Shown piece after piece: positions 21,547 through 35,150 of a stretch of DNA of 64,000 nt. Made by a program: the position numbers and the translations under genes. This stretch comes from Chaetoceros tenuissimus (Eukaryota; Bacillariophyta; Thalassiosirophyceae; Chaetocerotales; Chaetocerotaceae), in assembly GCA_021927905.1 (NCBI GenBank), contig BLLK01000082.1, positions 1 to 64,000 on the forward strand. The letters run 5' to 3'. A model generated the notes under the pieces. It saw only the letters and a program-made list of their open reading frames with translations. It searched no databases and had not been told where the DNA came from. Positions within the stretch are counted from its first letter, which is position 1. Each line of letters begins with the position of its first letter.

Positions 21547-24500
21547 GTTTATCATTTCCCATAGCGTTTTGGATTCGCTATGAATGGAGGGGTGTTGACA
21601 CATCCTATTATTTGATAAATTCTAGAATTTGTTGTGTTTAGTATTCTGATAGTCTTCACTGAAGATATCAGATACGACCCCATGGCATACCAAATGGCAG
21701 CCTCATCACATGGGTTATCTTCATAATGAAGAAGAGAGTATTGAGCTGACTGATCACCAGCTACCTGTAGCAAGATTTGTGTAGTTGATGACACATATAC
21801 CATCGCATGATGGAAGCACAGGAGAGATAAGGCCTTTATGTGCCTGCACAACTACATGCAAGTCTATTTCTAATACTTTCCTTGTTCTTGCTGTATAGCT
21901 CTCATCATGGCAATTCCAGCAAACCAAGCAGTGCTCAACATGGATGCAGATCTCCTTGATTTTCTCACTCAATCTCTCAACTTTACTCCTGCTCTTTGTA
22001 ACTGTCTTTCTTTTGATGGATATGACAACACCGTTGATTTTATTGACTGGACTTATGCCAAGATCAGCAAGTACTGTGAAGTCAAGAGCACCAAGACACC
22101 AGCCAGAGGTGGTTGTAATTGGCCTGAGAGAAAGAAGAAGGACCTTCAGGGTTTTGCTTTCTATATCACTCAGCGTCATTTGGAGGGAGTTCAAGTGGAT
22201 GTTGCTGAGCTTGACGCAAATGGAGTTCATGTATTGACGCTGGCTATTGTGAGAGACTTCTATGAAGCAGCAGAGATTTCGGAGGATAAGGGTGATGAAG
22301 TAGAGAAGAAGAAGCCGGATGTTCTAAAATCTGAAGATTGGGTTGAATGGGAGAAGTCCATCATCCACTATTTGAATGGCATGAGGAACAGAAAGGGGGT
22401 ATCTCTATCATATGTCATCCGTGGAAACCAGCCCCAAAATGTACAGCTCACTAGCGATAAACAAATGATCTATGCTGCTGCTTTGACCAGTCCACAATTT
22501 AAAAATGATAGCAAAGAAAAGAGTTGGTTCAGAACACTGACGGAGACTCTTGGTTGCCAGCCAGATGCAGCTGTGGTAGAAGAGCAATGCAATCATTGCG
22601 CAATCATTACGATGGACCTAACCAGGCTGAAGCTAGGATCGATGTTGCTAGAGCTTCCATTGAGAAACTGTTCTACAGAAATGAGAATATGTTTTCTTTC
22701 GAGTCCTATTCCATCCAAATGAAGAAGAATTACGATGTACTTGAGAAGTACAATCAGCTGGAATATGAGGCCAACAAGATCGACACATTTTTGAAAGGAA
22801 TCAGAAATGAAAATAATAAGGTCGTCAATGTAGTTAGTATTGCCAGAACCATGGCAAACCTTAATACCTTTCAGTTGGAGCAAGAGTTCATTAGTAATCA
22901 GTTGAAGACGATCTTTCCTCCTCAGGAGATCCAGTAAGGTGTTAAGAAGGGTGGTGGTAGACATGGTGTATCTGCAGTGAAGAAGAGAAAGCAGAAGGCT
23001 GCAAAGCATAAAGCTGCTCGTATTTCAAAGCTGTCCATAAGTGGTAGGAAAGAGAATGGCGTGCAGCTCCAAGGTTATGACCACTTTTATTCCAACAAAG
23101 AATTCTATGCTCTTACTCAAGATACTAGAGATGCAATCTTAAAGGCTCGTAGAGACAATAATTGGGTCCCTGGTAATAGAGATGATAGTAATAGGAATGT
23201 CAATGCAACTGCCACTAGCATCAGGAATGATGACAACATGTCTTCTATTGGACATTCCCTTGCTGGTAAAACCATCACAATGGATGCTGCAGTTCTTCGT
23301 GGTGTAATGGGTGCCTCTGTGTCTGTAGGTGATCAACAGCAGCCAGCTGTCCCACCTTCTAACGGCTCCCATGCTCAATCCACTGCTTCAGCGTCTGCAA
23401 AGAAGTACAAGGTTACCTATGATGCGAATGGGAATATGTCCCATGTAGCTGAGTCGTGACTATCTCAGGCTATCCAATTTGCTAAGAGGAATGGTTTGGG
23501 ATGGACAGAAAGGGCTGCTACTGGTCATTTCAAGCCTAGCTTGGATGCCTATGACTATGGATTCAGAGACAAGGCGGTGTAATGGGTGAATTTTGCATGG
23601 AATCACAGGAAAGTCATCAGGTATAGGGACATCTGTAGGATCAAGACAAGTGATAGAAGAGCTTGTTCCATTGAAGTTTCTCCTCTTTCTGCTGCATCAT
23701 GTTATGAGAATCCTCTTCCTACTGAAATGGATAATCACACTGATACTCATTGTTTTGGAAAGAATTTCATTATCTTGGAATATACTCGTCAGCAGTGCTC
23801 TGTGGCTCCTTTCCTTGCTGAATATGAAGAGACTCAGAATATTGACATAGTCACTGGGGCAACAGCTGTGGATCTTGATGATGGATCTACTGTCATTTGT
23901 GTATTTGGACAAGGGTTGTGGTTTGGAGAGTGAATGGAAAAGTCACTTATCAATCCTAATCAATGCAGACACTATGGCGTTTCACTTTGTGATGATCTTA
24001 CTGATCACCACTGCCCCCTTTGCTATAAGAAAAGAAAGATTTTCCATTCCTATGCAAATGTTCAATTCTAGCTGTGGTTTTGAATCTAGGCGCCCAACTA
24101 TGGAGGAGTTGGAGTCTTGTCCACGTGTTACACTGTCTGATACACATTCTTGGAATCCAGAAACAGTTTCGTTCCAAATGTCTTCTCTAAAGGAGGAGCA
24201 GCGTACCAAGCATGACTGGAGTTGGGAGCATTCCAAGCTTGACCTTCCTTTAACTCGACTTGTTTCCTTAGTTGAAAGACCAAATGATGTTCAAGTGCCT
24301 GTTTTTCGCGACGATACTTTCATCTCTGACTTCGATCGTGGACTCTGTCATGCATCTTCTGGTTTAGCTCAGGATTTGGCTGTTGATTCTCTGGTTAATT
24401 CTGTCAAGGTTCAGCTACAGGATTCTGCTAGGATTGCACTTGCTTCTACGGAGAAGCGGCATCATGAGGTGACTAAAGAGTTGCTAGCCAAGAAATGGGG

Positions 24501-27500
24501 TATTTCTTTAGCTAGAGCTGAAGCAACCTTGAAAGCTTCAACCCAGCTGTCTGTGCAATCTGCTATTATGCCTCTTAGTCGAAGGTAAAGGACTGATCTG
24601 CTGTCTCAGAGACTGCGTCGGATTTCCACCTGTGTTTAGACTGACACATTGCTGATGAAGAGGAAGTCATGTAGGAGTAATACTTGTGCTCAGGTGTTAC
24701 AGATGGAGCTTTAGCATATGTTCATCCAATGCAAAGCAAGGCTGATGCGCATGAGGGACTGGCAGCTTTTGGTCAGGATGTTGGTATTCCTATGGAAATG
24801 ATCTCAGACAACAGCAAAGAAGAGACTGCATATGGATCCGACTTCATGAAGATACTCCGTAAATGGATGACATTGTCTCGTAGCATTGAACCGTATAGTC
24901 CATGGCAAAACTTGGCTGAAAATGTGATTGGTATATTAAAATCTAAGTGGAAGCGCAGGATGGTGCGAAGAAATGTTCCTGCTAAGGTCTGGGACTTTGG
25001 ATTAGTATGGGAGGCTGAGATATACACTAGGACGGCAAAGCCTGGTGGTAGGACTGGGATTGAGGCCGTGACTGGAGAGACCCCGGATATAAGTGAATGG
25101 CTCGACTTTGAATTCTATGACCTGTGCTGGTACTGGGATTCACTAGAGAGTAAAAGGAAAATTGGCCATTGGCTTGGAGTCTCTCATAGAGTAGGTTCAG
25201 CAATGTGCTATTGGGTATTGAGCAATACTGGTAATGTTCTAGCAAGAACTACCATTCAACATGTGCTACAGAGTGAATCTAACCAAGAAGACATTCAAGA
25301 AAAGATCCGTGCATATCATGAGGCTGTATCTGATGCATTTGGAGCTGACAACTTCGTCTCTGACCTTGATGGATTCGACAGGATGATAAATGAGGATGTA
25401 CCACTTGTAAAGGAGACTGAGTCTGGTTATTCTATCCACGATGACATTGCGGTTCCAGAGATAGATGATGTTGTAGACCATGATGATGCTGTAAAGCAAC
25501 AGGATACGTACGACATGTACATTGGTGCTGAAGTTTTGTTCCCTAATGCTGTTGGTGATGAACGAATGGGAAAGGTGGTGAAGAAGATCCGTAAGAATGA
25601 TGGTGAACCTTCAAACACTGGTAGCTATAACCCGTTGCATGATACTGCACTTTATCAAGTTGAATTTCCTTCTGGATTAACTGAAAACATACAAGCTAAC
25701 ATTATTGCTGAGAATATGTTCGCGCAGGTCGACAGTGAAGGCCACCATCAGCAGGTTCTCAAAGAAATCTCTGATCATTCTTGGGATCACACGGCTATAC
25801 CTAGATGGGATGGTTTCATTAAGACCAAGTCCGGCATGGTTCCGAAGAAGACTACAAGAGGATGGGAGCTGCTGGTGGAATGGAAGGATGGTACAATGAC
25901 ATGGGTTCCTCTCAAGGACTTGAAGAATAGCAATCCGGTGGAACTAGCACAGTATGCTGTTATGAATGCTCTGGAGGAGGAGCCTGCTTTTAAGTGCTGG
26001 GTTCCATATACCCTGAAGAAGAGGGATAGTATCGTTGCCAAAGTGAAGTCTAAGTACTGGCAAACGACACACAAGTTTGGTATACGGATTCCCAAGTCTG
26101 TAGATGAAGCTTACAAGTTGGACGCTGATTCGAAGACTATCTTCTGGACTGATGCCATTAATAAAGAGATGGAGAACGTCAGGGTTGCCTTTGAAGTGCT
26201 AGCAAGTGAGACCTGGGTACAAGGAGATTCCTTGCCATATGATTTTTGATATAAAGATGGATGGCAAGTTCACCTGTAAAGCTAGGCTTGTTGCAGGAGG
26301 CCATGTCACCGATCCACCCTCGGCTATCACCTACTCCAGTGTTGTCTCTCGTGATAGTGTTAGAATTGCTCTGACAATTGCTAGTTTGAATGATCTTGAT
26401 TTGTTTGCATGTGATGTGGAGTCTGCTTATTTGTGTGCTGACTGCCTTGAAAAAGTTTGGCGTGTTGCTGGTTCAGAGTTTGGTTCCGACAAAGGCAAGG
26501 TTCTTTTGATTGTACATGCTCTGTATGGATTGAAGTCATCGGGTGCTGCTTGGAGAGCCATGCTTGCTAAAGTTCTTAGTGAGGAGATGCATTTTGTTCC
26601 AACTGAGGCCAATCCTGATGTATACATCAGACAAGCATCTAAGGCGAACAGGGAGCTATACTATGAGATGCTCCTTGTCTATGTTGATGATATACTTGCA
26701 GTTTCAGAAGTTGCTGAAGAGCTAGTAGGTGTCATTGGATCAAAGTTCAAATTGAAGAAGTCTTCAGTAGGTAGGCCTTCAAGATATCTTGGTGGTGGTA
26801 TTGAGCAAATTCAGACTGACAATGGTAGAATCATTTGGAGTGCAAACTGTATTGAGTATGTAAGGTCTGCAATTGAGATAGTTAAGAAGGATTTGTCTTC
26901 CGATCCAATTCCTCTACACAGGAGAGGGGATGGAAAGCGCCCTTTCCCTTCATCTTATAGACCTGAGCTGGATACGTCACCTGAGCTAGAGGATATCTCC
27001 AAGTATCAGCAGTATATTGGAGTTTTGCGATGGGCATGTGAGCTTGGAAGGATTGATATCTTGACAGAAGTTAGTGTGCTTTCGCAGCACTTATGCAATC
27101 CACGTGAAGGGCACTTGGATGCTGTTTACAAGATATTCAATTACCTCGACAAGCGCTGAAAAGCAATTCCTGGGAAGCTTGGTTTTGATCCGGTCAGACC
27201 TGATGATGTAGTCAGCCCTTTGGATGGTGCCTTGATTAGTAAGGTTGATTGGGCAGAGTTCTACCCAGATGCTGAAGAGCAGATGCCACGTAGGATGCCT
27301 ACACCTCATGGTGCAGCAGTTTTAACCAGAGCTTATGTTGATGCGAATCATGCTGGTAACTTGGCTAACAGACGTTCACATACTGGTATTTTGATTTATA
27401 TTAACAACTCACCTGTTCTTTGGTATAGCAAGAGACAAAACACTGTGGAGACTTTGTCTTTTGGTATTGAATTTGTTGCATTGCGCATTGCTGTGGAGAT

Positions 27501-27920
27501 GGTAGAGGCACTCAGATACAAGCTGAGATGTTTTGGCATTCCTCTTGATGGTCCTACTGAGGTACTTTGTGACAACAAGTCTGTTGTTACCAATTCAAGT
27601 GTGCCTGCATCTACTCTCAACAAAGGTCACAATGCTATCTGTTACCATAGGGTGCACGAGGCACAGGCATGTGGAATGATTAAAGTATTGTGGATCAAAG
27701 GCAAGTATAACTTGGCTGATTTGTTCAGTAAGACTACTATTGCTGGGGATACTAGGTGGAATTTTGTCAATCAGATTTTTTATAAGTCCGATTCCGTGGA
27801 TGAGGATTAGGTTAGTTGAAGCGTAGGTCCTTCTCTTTGCAGTTGTACCTCCTGGCATAGCGCAGAAACCAGGTCCCGTTGGAGTGTAAGAGTCCAATAC
27901 GAGAATCACATTGCGGGGAG

Positions 27921-28202
27921 TGATTAAATATTGGTGTGGTCCTGTTTTACGTGCTATCTTAACGCTGTTTTGGTTAGAGCAAAGGTCTGTCTCCTGACTT
28001 AATATGGATAGGCTTCAGCGAAGCGCGTCATCACTTTCACATCATATATAGGCTTCGGGTTCTCGATATCTATGTTTTTGCACCGTTTTGGTTGTTTTGG
28101 TGTATCTTATAGTTTAGAATCTGTCTTGTAATAACAAGTGTGTTTCACCTATTCATAGCAATATCTTATTAGTTTACAAGTAAGTACACGAATATTTAGT
28201 CA
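27921..28202 (+). repeat. Copia 3' LTR
   Basis: 282 bp, preceded directly by the purine run GCGGGGAG, and followed directly by unrelated retroelement sequence. Confidence 0.85.
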
Positions 28203-28530
28203 TCTCAAAGCTGTAAAAAAGGGATTAAAGAAGGCAATTGAACCATCACCAGCAGTCAATAACATTACACCACATATCATACCAGATGAAGAAAATACTG
28301 AGGAAGTAATACAACCAGCTGTGGTGGAAGAAGAAAGTCCAACCGAGGAAAAGAATACAGACAAAAGTACTGCAGAAGACTTAAGAACGCAGAATATCTA
28401 TGTAAAATGTGAAAAAATCACAGGCCAATGTTACACAGATCAAACAGGTTGCATGACGGTAACATCGGTCAGCAGAATGAACTATGTCCTCATAGCATAT
28501 GACTACAATTCCAATTTGATATGCTAAATC
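28203..28530 (+). mobile_element. Integrase-like scrap of a Ty3/Gypsy-type element
   Basis: The frame at 28321-28527 reads CYTDQTGCMTVTSVSRMNYV, then LIAYDYNSN. I recall the pattern YTDQTGxFPxxSxxGNxYxxVxYDYDSN from Gypsy-like polyproteins of algae and protists, at the start of the integrase core. Only about 110 residues are present. It is squeezed between the Copia 3' LTR and the LINE. Broken. Confidence 0.45.
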
Positions 28531-28549
28531 TCTTAAAACTACAGGCAGA

Positions 28550-31500
28550 GTCCTTATCGACAAGCCTAACTCAACGGACAAACGACCAATATCCATTCTA
28601 CATGCCTATGATTCATACATCGACACAATTGTAGCAACACACCTTGCAAAGGCAGTCAAGGACCTAAAGATCTATGATGATACCATTGCCATATCGACCA
28701 GGTCACTCATGCTCTGACTGCACTCTAAATCACCTCCTGGCTATTCAAGACACCGTTGCACGAGATGACTACTACCTATGTCAACTAGATGAAGATAAAG
28801 AAAAATTCTTTGACAGAATTACCACAGAACTACAACTGCTACCATTCCACCTTATGGGATTTCCAAATAAAGGATACATAGAATGGATCGCTGAATCTCT
28901 CAACAATGTTGCCATCCTCACAGCAACTCCATTTGGTTCAGTAAAGACTACGTTCAAATGTGGAGTCCGCCAAGGCTCAGCCCTATCCTGTGTAATTGCC
29001 AATGCTGTTGCCTGGCTCAGTGCTGCCCCTTGGTCACTGGATATCGATGATACACCTCCACCAAAACATCAGCCAGTACAACTCCATCCTTTTGACATTA
29101 CCAATAACAACTCCGGTATGCTTAATAAGTTCTCCTATTGTGATGACTTGTCGGCATACATAACTAGCACAGATATTGAACAACTCTTCGAATTCATAGC
29201 AAGAGACATCACCATGTCTAACACCATATCCATTGTTACCAAACTTAGCATCAACGCAAAAAAGAGTCACATTCGAATCACCAACCTCCCTTCTAGGTTT
29301 CCCATTCTGTCCTTTCACTATATCTCCTGGCATCATGGCACCAAGACAGTCCAAGCAAAGAGAATTCCTACCAGTAATATGACAGATAAAAGACTGACAG
29401 ATTCCTCTCGTCTCTTTGGAACCTACTCCAATGGTAAAGGCCATACCCAGGAAAACCAGAGACAACACTTTCCAAAAATGCATGCAACAAGAGCCTCCTT
29501 CAAAAACTTGAACATCCAACCTGCTACCTTCTTTACACAATTTCCGGCACTGGTGACCTCGACAGTAAACTTTAATGTCCTTGCGATGTCATATAACCTT
29601 GAAGCTGCTATCAAGGACGATTACATTACTATCTACAAATTTGCAGCTCCAATCTTTGGTCTTCACCCAGCAGCTGATTCCATGTTTTCAATGTTCCTCC
29701 CTAAAACTGCTGTAGGTCACAACTTTACTGGTATACTTACCCTACAACTAGCAATTGCATTAACTCGTGAGCTATTTGTAACACTCAATGCCCCTCATCA
29801 TCAACAAACATCGCTCCTTCAAGTCCGTGCTAGAGCCATGCTTCACAACCTAACCATAACAGCCTCAAACTATGATCCTCTGGACATACTTCCGCATGCT
29901 ATACATCAACTTGCTCTGCTCGGCATCTACCTAGTTCCTACAACCTATCCCATTGCAAATCAAGCACTAGCACAGCTAATACAACATGACATAAGTACCA
30001 CAGCCATCGGAACACCTAAACAGCAATCAAATCACACCCAATCTCCCCTTGACAATCTGCTAAATGGAAATAACATCAAATTTACAAACAATATGGTCCC
30101 TTGCAAACACCGTAAACAGTCTGTACCATCAATCTGAACCATTCAGAGAAATCTTCTATGCCACCAATATGCCCACACCTGTGCAAAATCCACATCATAC
30201 ACCTCAAACAAGAGCAATTTATGTCCGTGCGGCAGCCATTGAGCTCCAGCCCCAATATAATCATCTATCTCACTTCCTTCAGCTCGATTTCCTCAGTCAA
30301 TGTCAAAACTTGTATAAACCAGAACACTTCCTAAATAATAATCCACTCTTTCCTTCGACCTTTGTGCTTCACTCCCTCTTTCTAGCACATGATATTGCAC
30401 AAGTAAACTGGCCAGATTCACCTATAATGTCGCTTCATGCTTTCCATGAACGCAATTCCCTTGCTCTAGCTAGTGAAACCTCCACTTTCTCACATGTGCA
30501 GCACGTCCTAGATCATTACAATTCACCTCTTCTACTTTCATCTGACTCAGGCCACTGTTGAAGGACAGGATTCACTGTTGCTGCCTCCATCCTCATGGCA
30601 CTTCAAACAGAGCCAGACAATACAAATGATCCAGTCAAATATGATGAATCACCAATTCCAATCCTTGTCCGAAATCACATCCTGGCTCAAACATACGGTA
30701 CCAAGACCACAGACAATAACATGGGAGAAGCTCAAGGATTGATACTGTCCCTTTACATGGCACCGAAAGACATACATGCAGTATTCCTTCTTGACTCCAA
30801 AATAGTACTACCCCAAGTCCTGGCATTTTTCCAGCCACATGCTGCAATGATCCAACATCAGCTTCGGACTCATATTCACACCACATCCATTCATCACTAC
30901 TCAGAACTTCATCAAGCCTTAGCTCATCATTGGCCAAATCCCAACCATAGACCATCATCGGCCTCATGTGAAAAATCACCATTCCTAGTCCATGGCCACT
31001 TTCAACTTATCATCCAACATCTACATGATACACTTGGCCAAGAGGCTATACTACACCTGACTCCTAATGCTGATTCCAATCTCTCAACACTATCTGATGT
31101 CACTCATGGCTTCCAGATTGGACATCACCTCTTTCTCCACATTCACTCGCATCAACTTACTAACTATGGTAAACGTAAACTAGATCCAGACACAAAACAA
31201 CCAATTGAACCGATTCCAAACATGGCTTTCGCCTCAGCCAACACCTGGGCTGATCGCCCTGCATCAAGAATGGCTGAAGCACTTCCCACAGATCTGCCAC
31301 AAATCCTCCTGGATCATATCTCACAGCCACCAATGACTCGAATTCAATATACCTAGATGCATGAGTCCAGACTGGTAAACACTGATCACACTACATACCT
31401 TAGGGAACATTGGACAAAACACAATATGGAACTAGCGGCTCTACGACAAGACCACTGGTACCTCCACCTTCTTCCTTTCAACACAGATTCCCCATTACGT

Positions 31501-33007
31501 AATCTGGCACAGGAAAGAGCCCTGTCCCATCAACGCCTCCTTCGAATAAACCTAACCTACCGCCAATACTTTCAAGCAAAATGTCATCCATGCCAACTAT
31601 ACCTACCTCGAAATGTCATCTCGACACAAATGCAACTATGCCCCCTGTGTCCCGTAACATCAACACCAGCAACCTCACCTCACTGCACTATCACATTCAA
31701 TGCACATTTCACAAAATAGCTCTGTCTCGAAACAAATGCACTAGAAAAATAGACAAAATACTTCTCCACCTTGACGCCATCACCTCCTACATGTCAAATA
31801 TCATTCATCCTAATCACAGGTATCGACACAATAGAATCCCTCACTTCACGACCTTCCTTCGTACAGCAATCAACCATACAGGCTTAATCAAGCCCCTTAC
31901 ACCATCTCAAAGGCAGAGTTACTACTCCACAACAGTCTATCCACCATTTCAAAGCATCACCTATGACAACATACCTGACTGGAATGGCCATGCTCTTACT
32001 ACACCACCGAATCGCCTCACAAGTGCCCACACATCATACCTTATGGGTCTACCAGAAGAAAACCTCCCAGCTTATCCAACAAATCATTTCTATGTCATCC
32101 CACTGATTGGACTTCTACCAACAAACACACATGTTGCCATCCATGACTACTTCAACATGATCCATCACAAATTCTGCAAGGCAATTCGAGCAAGATCTCC
32201 TCAAGTCTTACCTTCTCCCAGCCCAAAGGTTACAATCGAGTACAGTAAACAACTATTCCGAGCTGAAACTGATATTTCACTCATTGCCACGTTCAATGCC
32301 ACAAAGACACTACTTGAGATCCTTCAAGACAAGTTCCTCCTTCTCCTTAAAAGTCTCATGAAAAAAACAAAGGAACTATAAGCCAGGTACTTGGTGAAAA
32401 TCAAAGAAAGCATGTTCCACTTGCTAAGCCTCCAAAACGTAAACTCCTTCCTGAACACAGTACCTGTGACACAAACGATGGTCAACCCAAATCTAAGAAA
32501 AGGAAGCGTCATATCCCAACTAAAATACCAACCTATCCCTGTCCTGGAAGATGGTGCACACTTCGAAAATCAAAGTCATTATCATATACCATATCCACAA
32601 TGAAACAAAACTGTACGCTATGTAAACACATTCAGAGTGCTACCACCATTGCTACAACTGTAATTTCTCATATCATCTGTGATGAAGCAGCACTGTCTCT
32701 TATTCTAGAATATACCAACATAGATCCCCAACAATTTAAAGTGGGAACCATAGCCACGAGACTCGCACTCAGGCAAACTCCTCTCGACGAAATACGAGAT
32801 ATCCTCTCTAATGTCATCTCTCATACTGAGACAAAGCTCTATATCTCTGACAAAATCACCTTCCTTCCCCTTGGCTGGTCAACAAATAATGTTGGTGATT
32901 TCGTGCTTGTGGAAGAGATGCACATGATTTTTCTTGGAGATGAGAGATGGAGGTCATACATGATACAAAAATGCAATACAAGAAATGTTGAGTTAGCTGT
33001 AGCGTGA
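28550..33007 (+). mobile_element. LINE (non-LTR retrotransposon) with reverse transcriptase and RNase H, 5'-truncated and decayed
   Basis: RT motifs in order: GRVLIDKPNSTDKRPISILH at about 28553-28612 in one frame; then, in the main frame 28674-30137, YRPGHSCSDCTLN, QLDEDKEKFFDRI (motif A), GVRQGSALSCVIAN (motif B) and KFSYCDDLSAYI (motif C, YCDD). The change of frame near 28680 is a decay mark. RNase H follows: LLLSSDSG near 30540, NNMGEAQGLILSLYMA near 30720, VFLLDSKIVL near 30785, and a late block ending in ANTWADRPASRMA near 31260, which together supply the D-E-D-H/D pattern. The reading continues in shifted frames to about 32380, and a further frame at 32600-33007 has a CxxC pair. There is no endonuclease domain, so the 5' end is missing, and no 3' poly(A) or repeat tail was seen. 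RT followed by RNase H fits I-like or Ambal-like LINEs; the clade is uncertain. Confidence 0.75.
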
Positions 33008-33737
33008 GGAGATTTGACAAAGATGATGAAGAAGAAGCGAAAAGAGGGAGAAGAATGGCTGCACTATAGCTATGTCTATATCATCATAGGAGAAAATTTA
33101 TTATCATATCTGAAAGAAAGCTCTTCATTGCAAAGAATAGACTGGTGGTTCCTTCGTATGTCTTAAGAGGCCATATAGTTACCATTTGAAAAACATAAAA
33201 AAGAACCAAACGGAATCTATAAATGAATAACCATACTATAGGCTGGAGATAAGATCTGTTTTTCAAAACCGAATAAATCTTGTCTACTTTACAATACGCA
33301 TTTCTCATGGTTTCTCATTTCATTTCGTTCTAAATTACGATGGAATAGGATAGTGAGGACGTTCTACTAGAAAAAACTTTCCAGATAATTGTAAATCAAT
33401 TTTTAACATATGGGATTGAAGGCTGAAATAATAATATTTTTTATTACCTTCCACATTGCCAGAGTATCAGCAAGTTTCTTTTGCTATTTGAAACGAAGAC
33501 GAACTTTCTCTCGCTTTTCTCTCCTTTCCTTCTTTTTGGTGAAAAAACCTTTCCGAAGTGCATTTAAAAAGGTTGTTTTTATTGGACCACAGAGAACGCC
33601 TGATAAAATGAGGCAAGTTTCTTTTTGATTGTTGTAAATCTACCAAAACATTTGCAGATGGTTGGTTTGGCAAGAGCGTCGATTGGTCAAACGGAACATC
33701 CCACAGTCCATCTTTTCTATTTCATAGACCTTTAATT
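33008..33737. other. AT-rich stretch without a recognised gene
   Basis: It may include the LINE 3' end. The basic open frame at 33410-33628 has no recognisable feature and is probably chance. Confidence 0.4.
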
Positions 33738-35150
33738 AATAATTTTCCATTTTTGAAAATTTGTAAATTATTTTTTGTAAAAACAGCAGTACAATCATCG
33801 TCGCACATTGTCCCATTGATAGAAGGGAAGCACTTGTAAGTGCTGGAAATACATGAGCTTTTTTTGCATCTTCTGAGAGACCATCAAAAGGTAGATTGCC
33901 ATTTTCATCTGGTTCAATCCTGATACCTGTTGGAGTTCCCACTGTTAGACCATTGGTGATTTGTTTTTAATTGTTTAATTTTTTCGCATGTTTCTCTATC
34001 AGGTATGTGCCAGATGCACCAGAGTCTGCTTTCATTACATCAGGTTCTACTTGTAAAATATTTTCTATTGAGGGTGGGACTGCAGGGATACAAATATTAT
34101 TTATTTTATCAGTAATGATTATTCCAGTCCCACCTTGTCAAGAGCATTTAAATGTACTTCCACCCATTTTATTTTCCATAGTTGCATCATCCTTGTGTCA
34201 AGGGCATTTTTTTCTACATCCTGGAGAATTATGATTGCAGCTACCATGGGTGTAACAATATTTATTGTAGTGTGCAGGAATTGGTCTAGTAGGTTGGCCT
34301 TTTCTTGGTGCAGTCATAGGTTGAGGCGGTCTACGAGGACGACGTACATTTGCCTGTAGAGCATCAATAGCTGCACGAAGTTGTTGGATTTCAGCTGCTT
34401 GGGCAGCATGGAAAGCAGAGTGATCTTGTGCTGGAGCTGGAGCTTCTACAAGACCTGAATAGCTATGTTGCCCTCCACCAAGCGTTGTATGGATTGTGGC
34501 AGCGTTTTGGACAAGAAGTTTTCATAGTTTGGTGAGTTGGTTAAAAGTTGGTTTTCCACGGATGGGGATCAATTTTCCATTTTCTAGTTTGTTTGGAAAA
34601 ATTGTGCAGTAGTCAACTGCTTTTGTGCCTTCGTTCAGCATTGTTCTCGCAATTACTTATGTTGTAGACTAGTGAATTTGTTGAGGTAATTGCTACTAAG
34701 TAATTAGGGAAATAAATGAACTAGGTAAACAGATGAGATCAAGAGAGCAACGGAAATGCTGAATCTTGAGTAATCGGTAAATAGCTTGCCATGTATGCGG
34801 CTAGGTTGCTAGCCAGTTGGAGCTGGCGTATAACAGGTGGAAAATAACAAAAAATACTATCATTCTCTACTTCAATATATTTTTATTGTATTATTGTTTT
34901 TACAACAAGGCAAGCAAAAATCGGATTGTTAGTTTTCCAATTGGAAATTGTATCGTGAGCGAAAAGCAGTAGTGTGGTGTCCTTACAGTGTTGTTGTCAG
35001 TTAGTTTGTACAGTGTAGAAAATACGATACAAACTAATAGGAAGTAGGTAATGCAGCGATATGATTGGCTCTTGATTTATTTGTATACTACGTAATACGT
35101 ACAGAACATATGTTTCTGTTGGTAGTGTGAAACCACGGAACGGAGGAGGA
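33738..35150 (-). mobile_element. Ty3/Gypsy-like LTR relic (minus): LTR segment, gag with Cys/His cluster, protease region
   Basis: Read from right to left: an LTR segment at 35150-34905 (inverted copy of 14935-15165), a leader, a Gag frame starting at about 34641 with a proline- and arginine-rich stretch, then a Cys/His cluster (YCYTHGSCNHNSPGCRKKC) near 34260-34200, then a retropepsin-like block with ADSGASGTYL near 34035-34005, continuing to about 33740. It is the 5' portion only, with several breaks. The LTR link suggests the same family as the 3' portion at 14050-15165. Confidence 0.6.

Larger units (their letters stand above)
21265..28202 (+). mobile_element. Nearly full-length Copia LTR retrotransposon, young but broken
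   Basis: Bounded by 282-bp LTRs (21265-21546 and 27921-28202; TG...CA) differing at about four positions by eye (about 1.4%), so a fairly recent insertion. Parts in Copia order: leader 21547-21906; Gag about 21907-23459; protease about 23590-23930; integrase about 23950-25260, with a long linker to about 26200; reverse transcriptase 26200-27160 (YVDD at about 26680); RNase H 27290-27810; a polypurine run GCGGGGAG at 27913-27920. The order INT-RT-RNase H identifies Copia, and the style fits CoDi elements. It carries about half a dozen breaks. Flanking bases (TGTAT left, TCTCA right) do not match, so no target duplication is visible. A third copy of its LTR and leader lies inverted at the right edge (63600-64000). 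Confidence 0.88.

Noticed and set aside
21552-21851. Minus-strand frame in the Copia leader with protein-like text (SAQYSLLHYEDNPC...) that recurs at the right edge
   Set aside because: Both copies lie in the shared LTR-leader, and most differences between them change the amino acid, so the likeness is nucleotide homology of a non-coding leader rather than a conserved protein.
33410-33628. 72-codon basic frame as a small gene
   Set aside because: Low complexity, no domain, and a comparable frame exists on the other strand.
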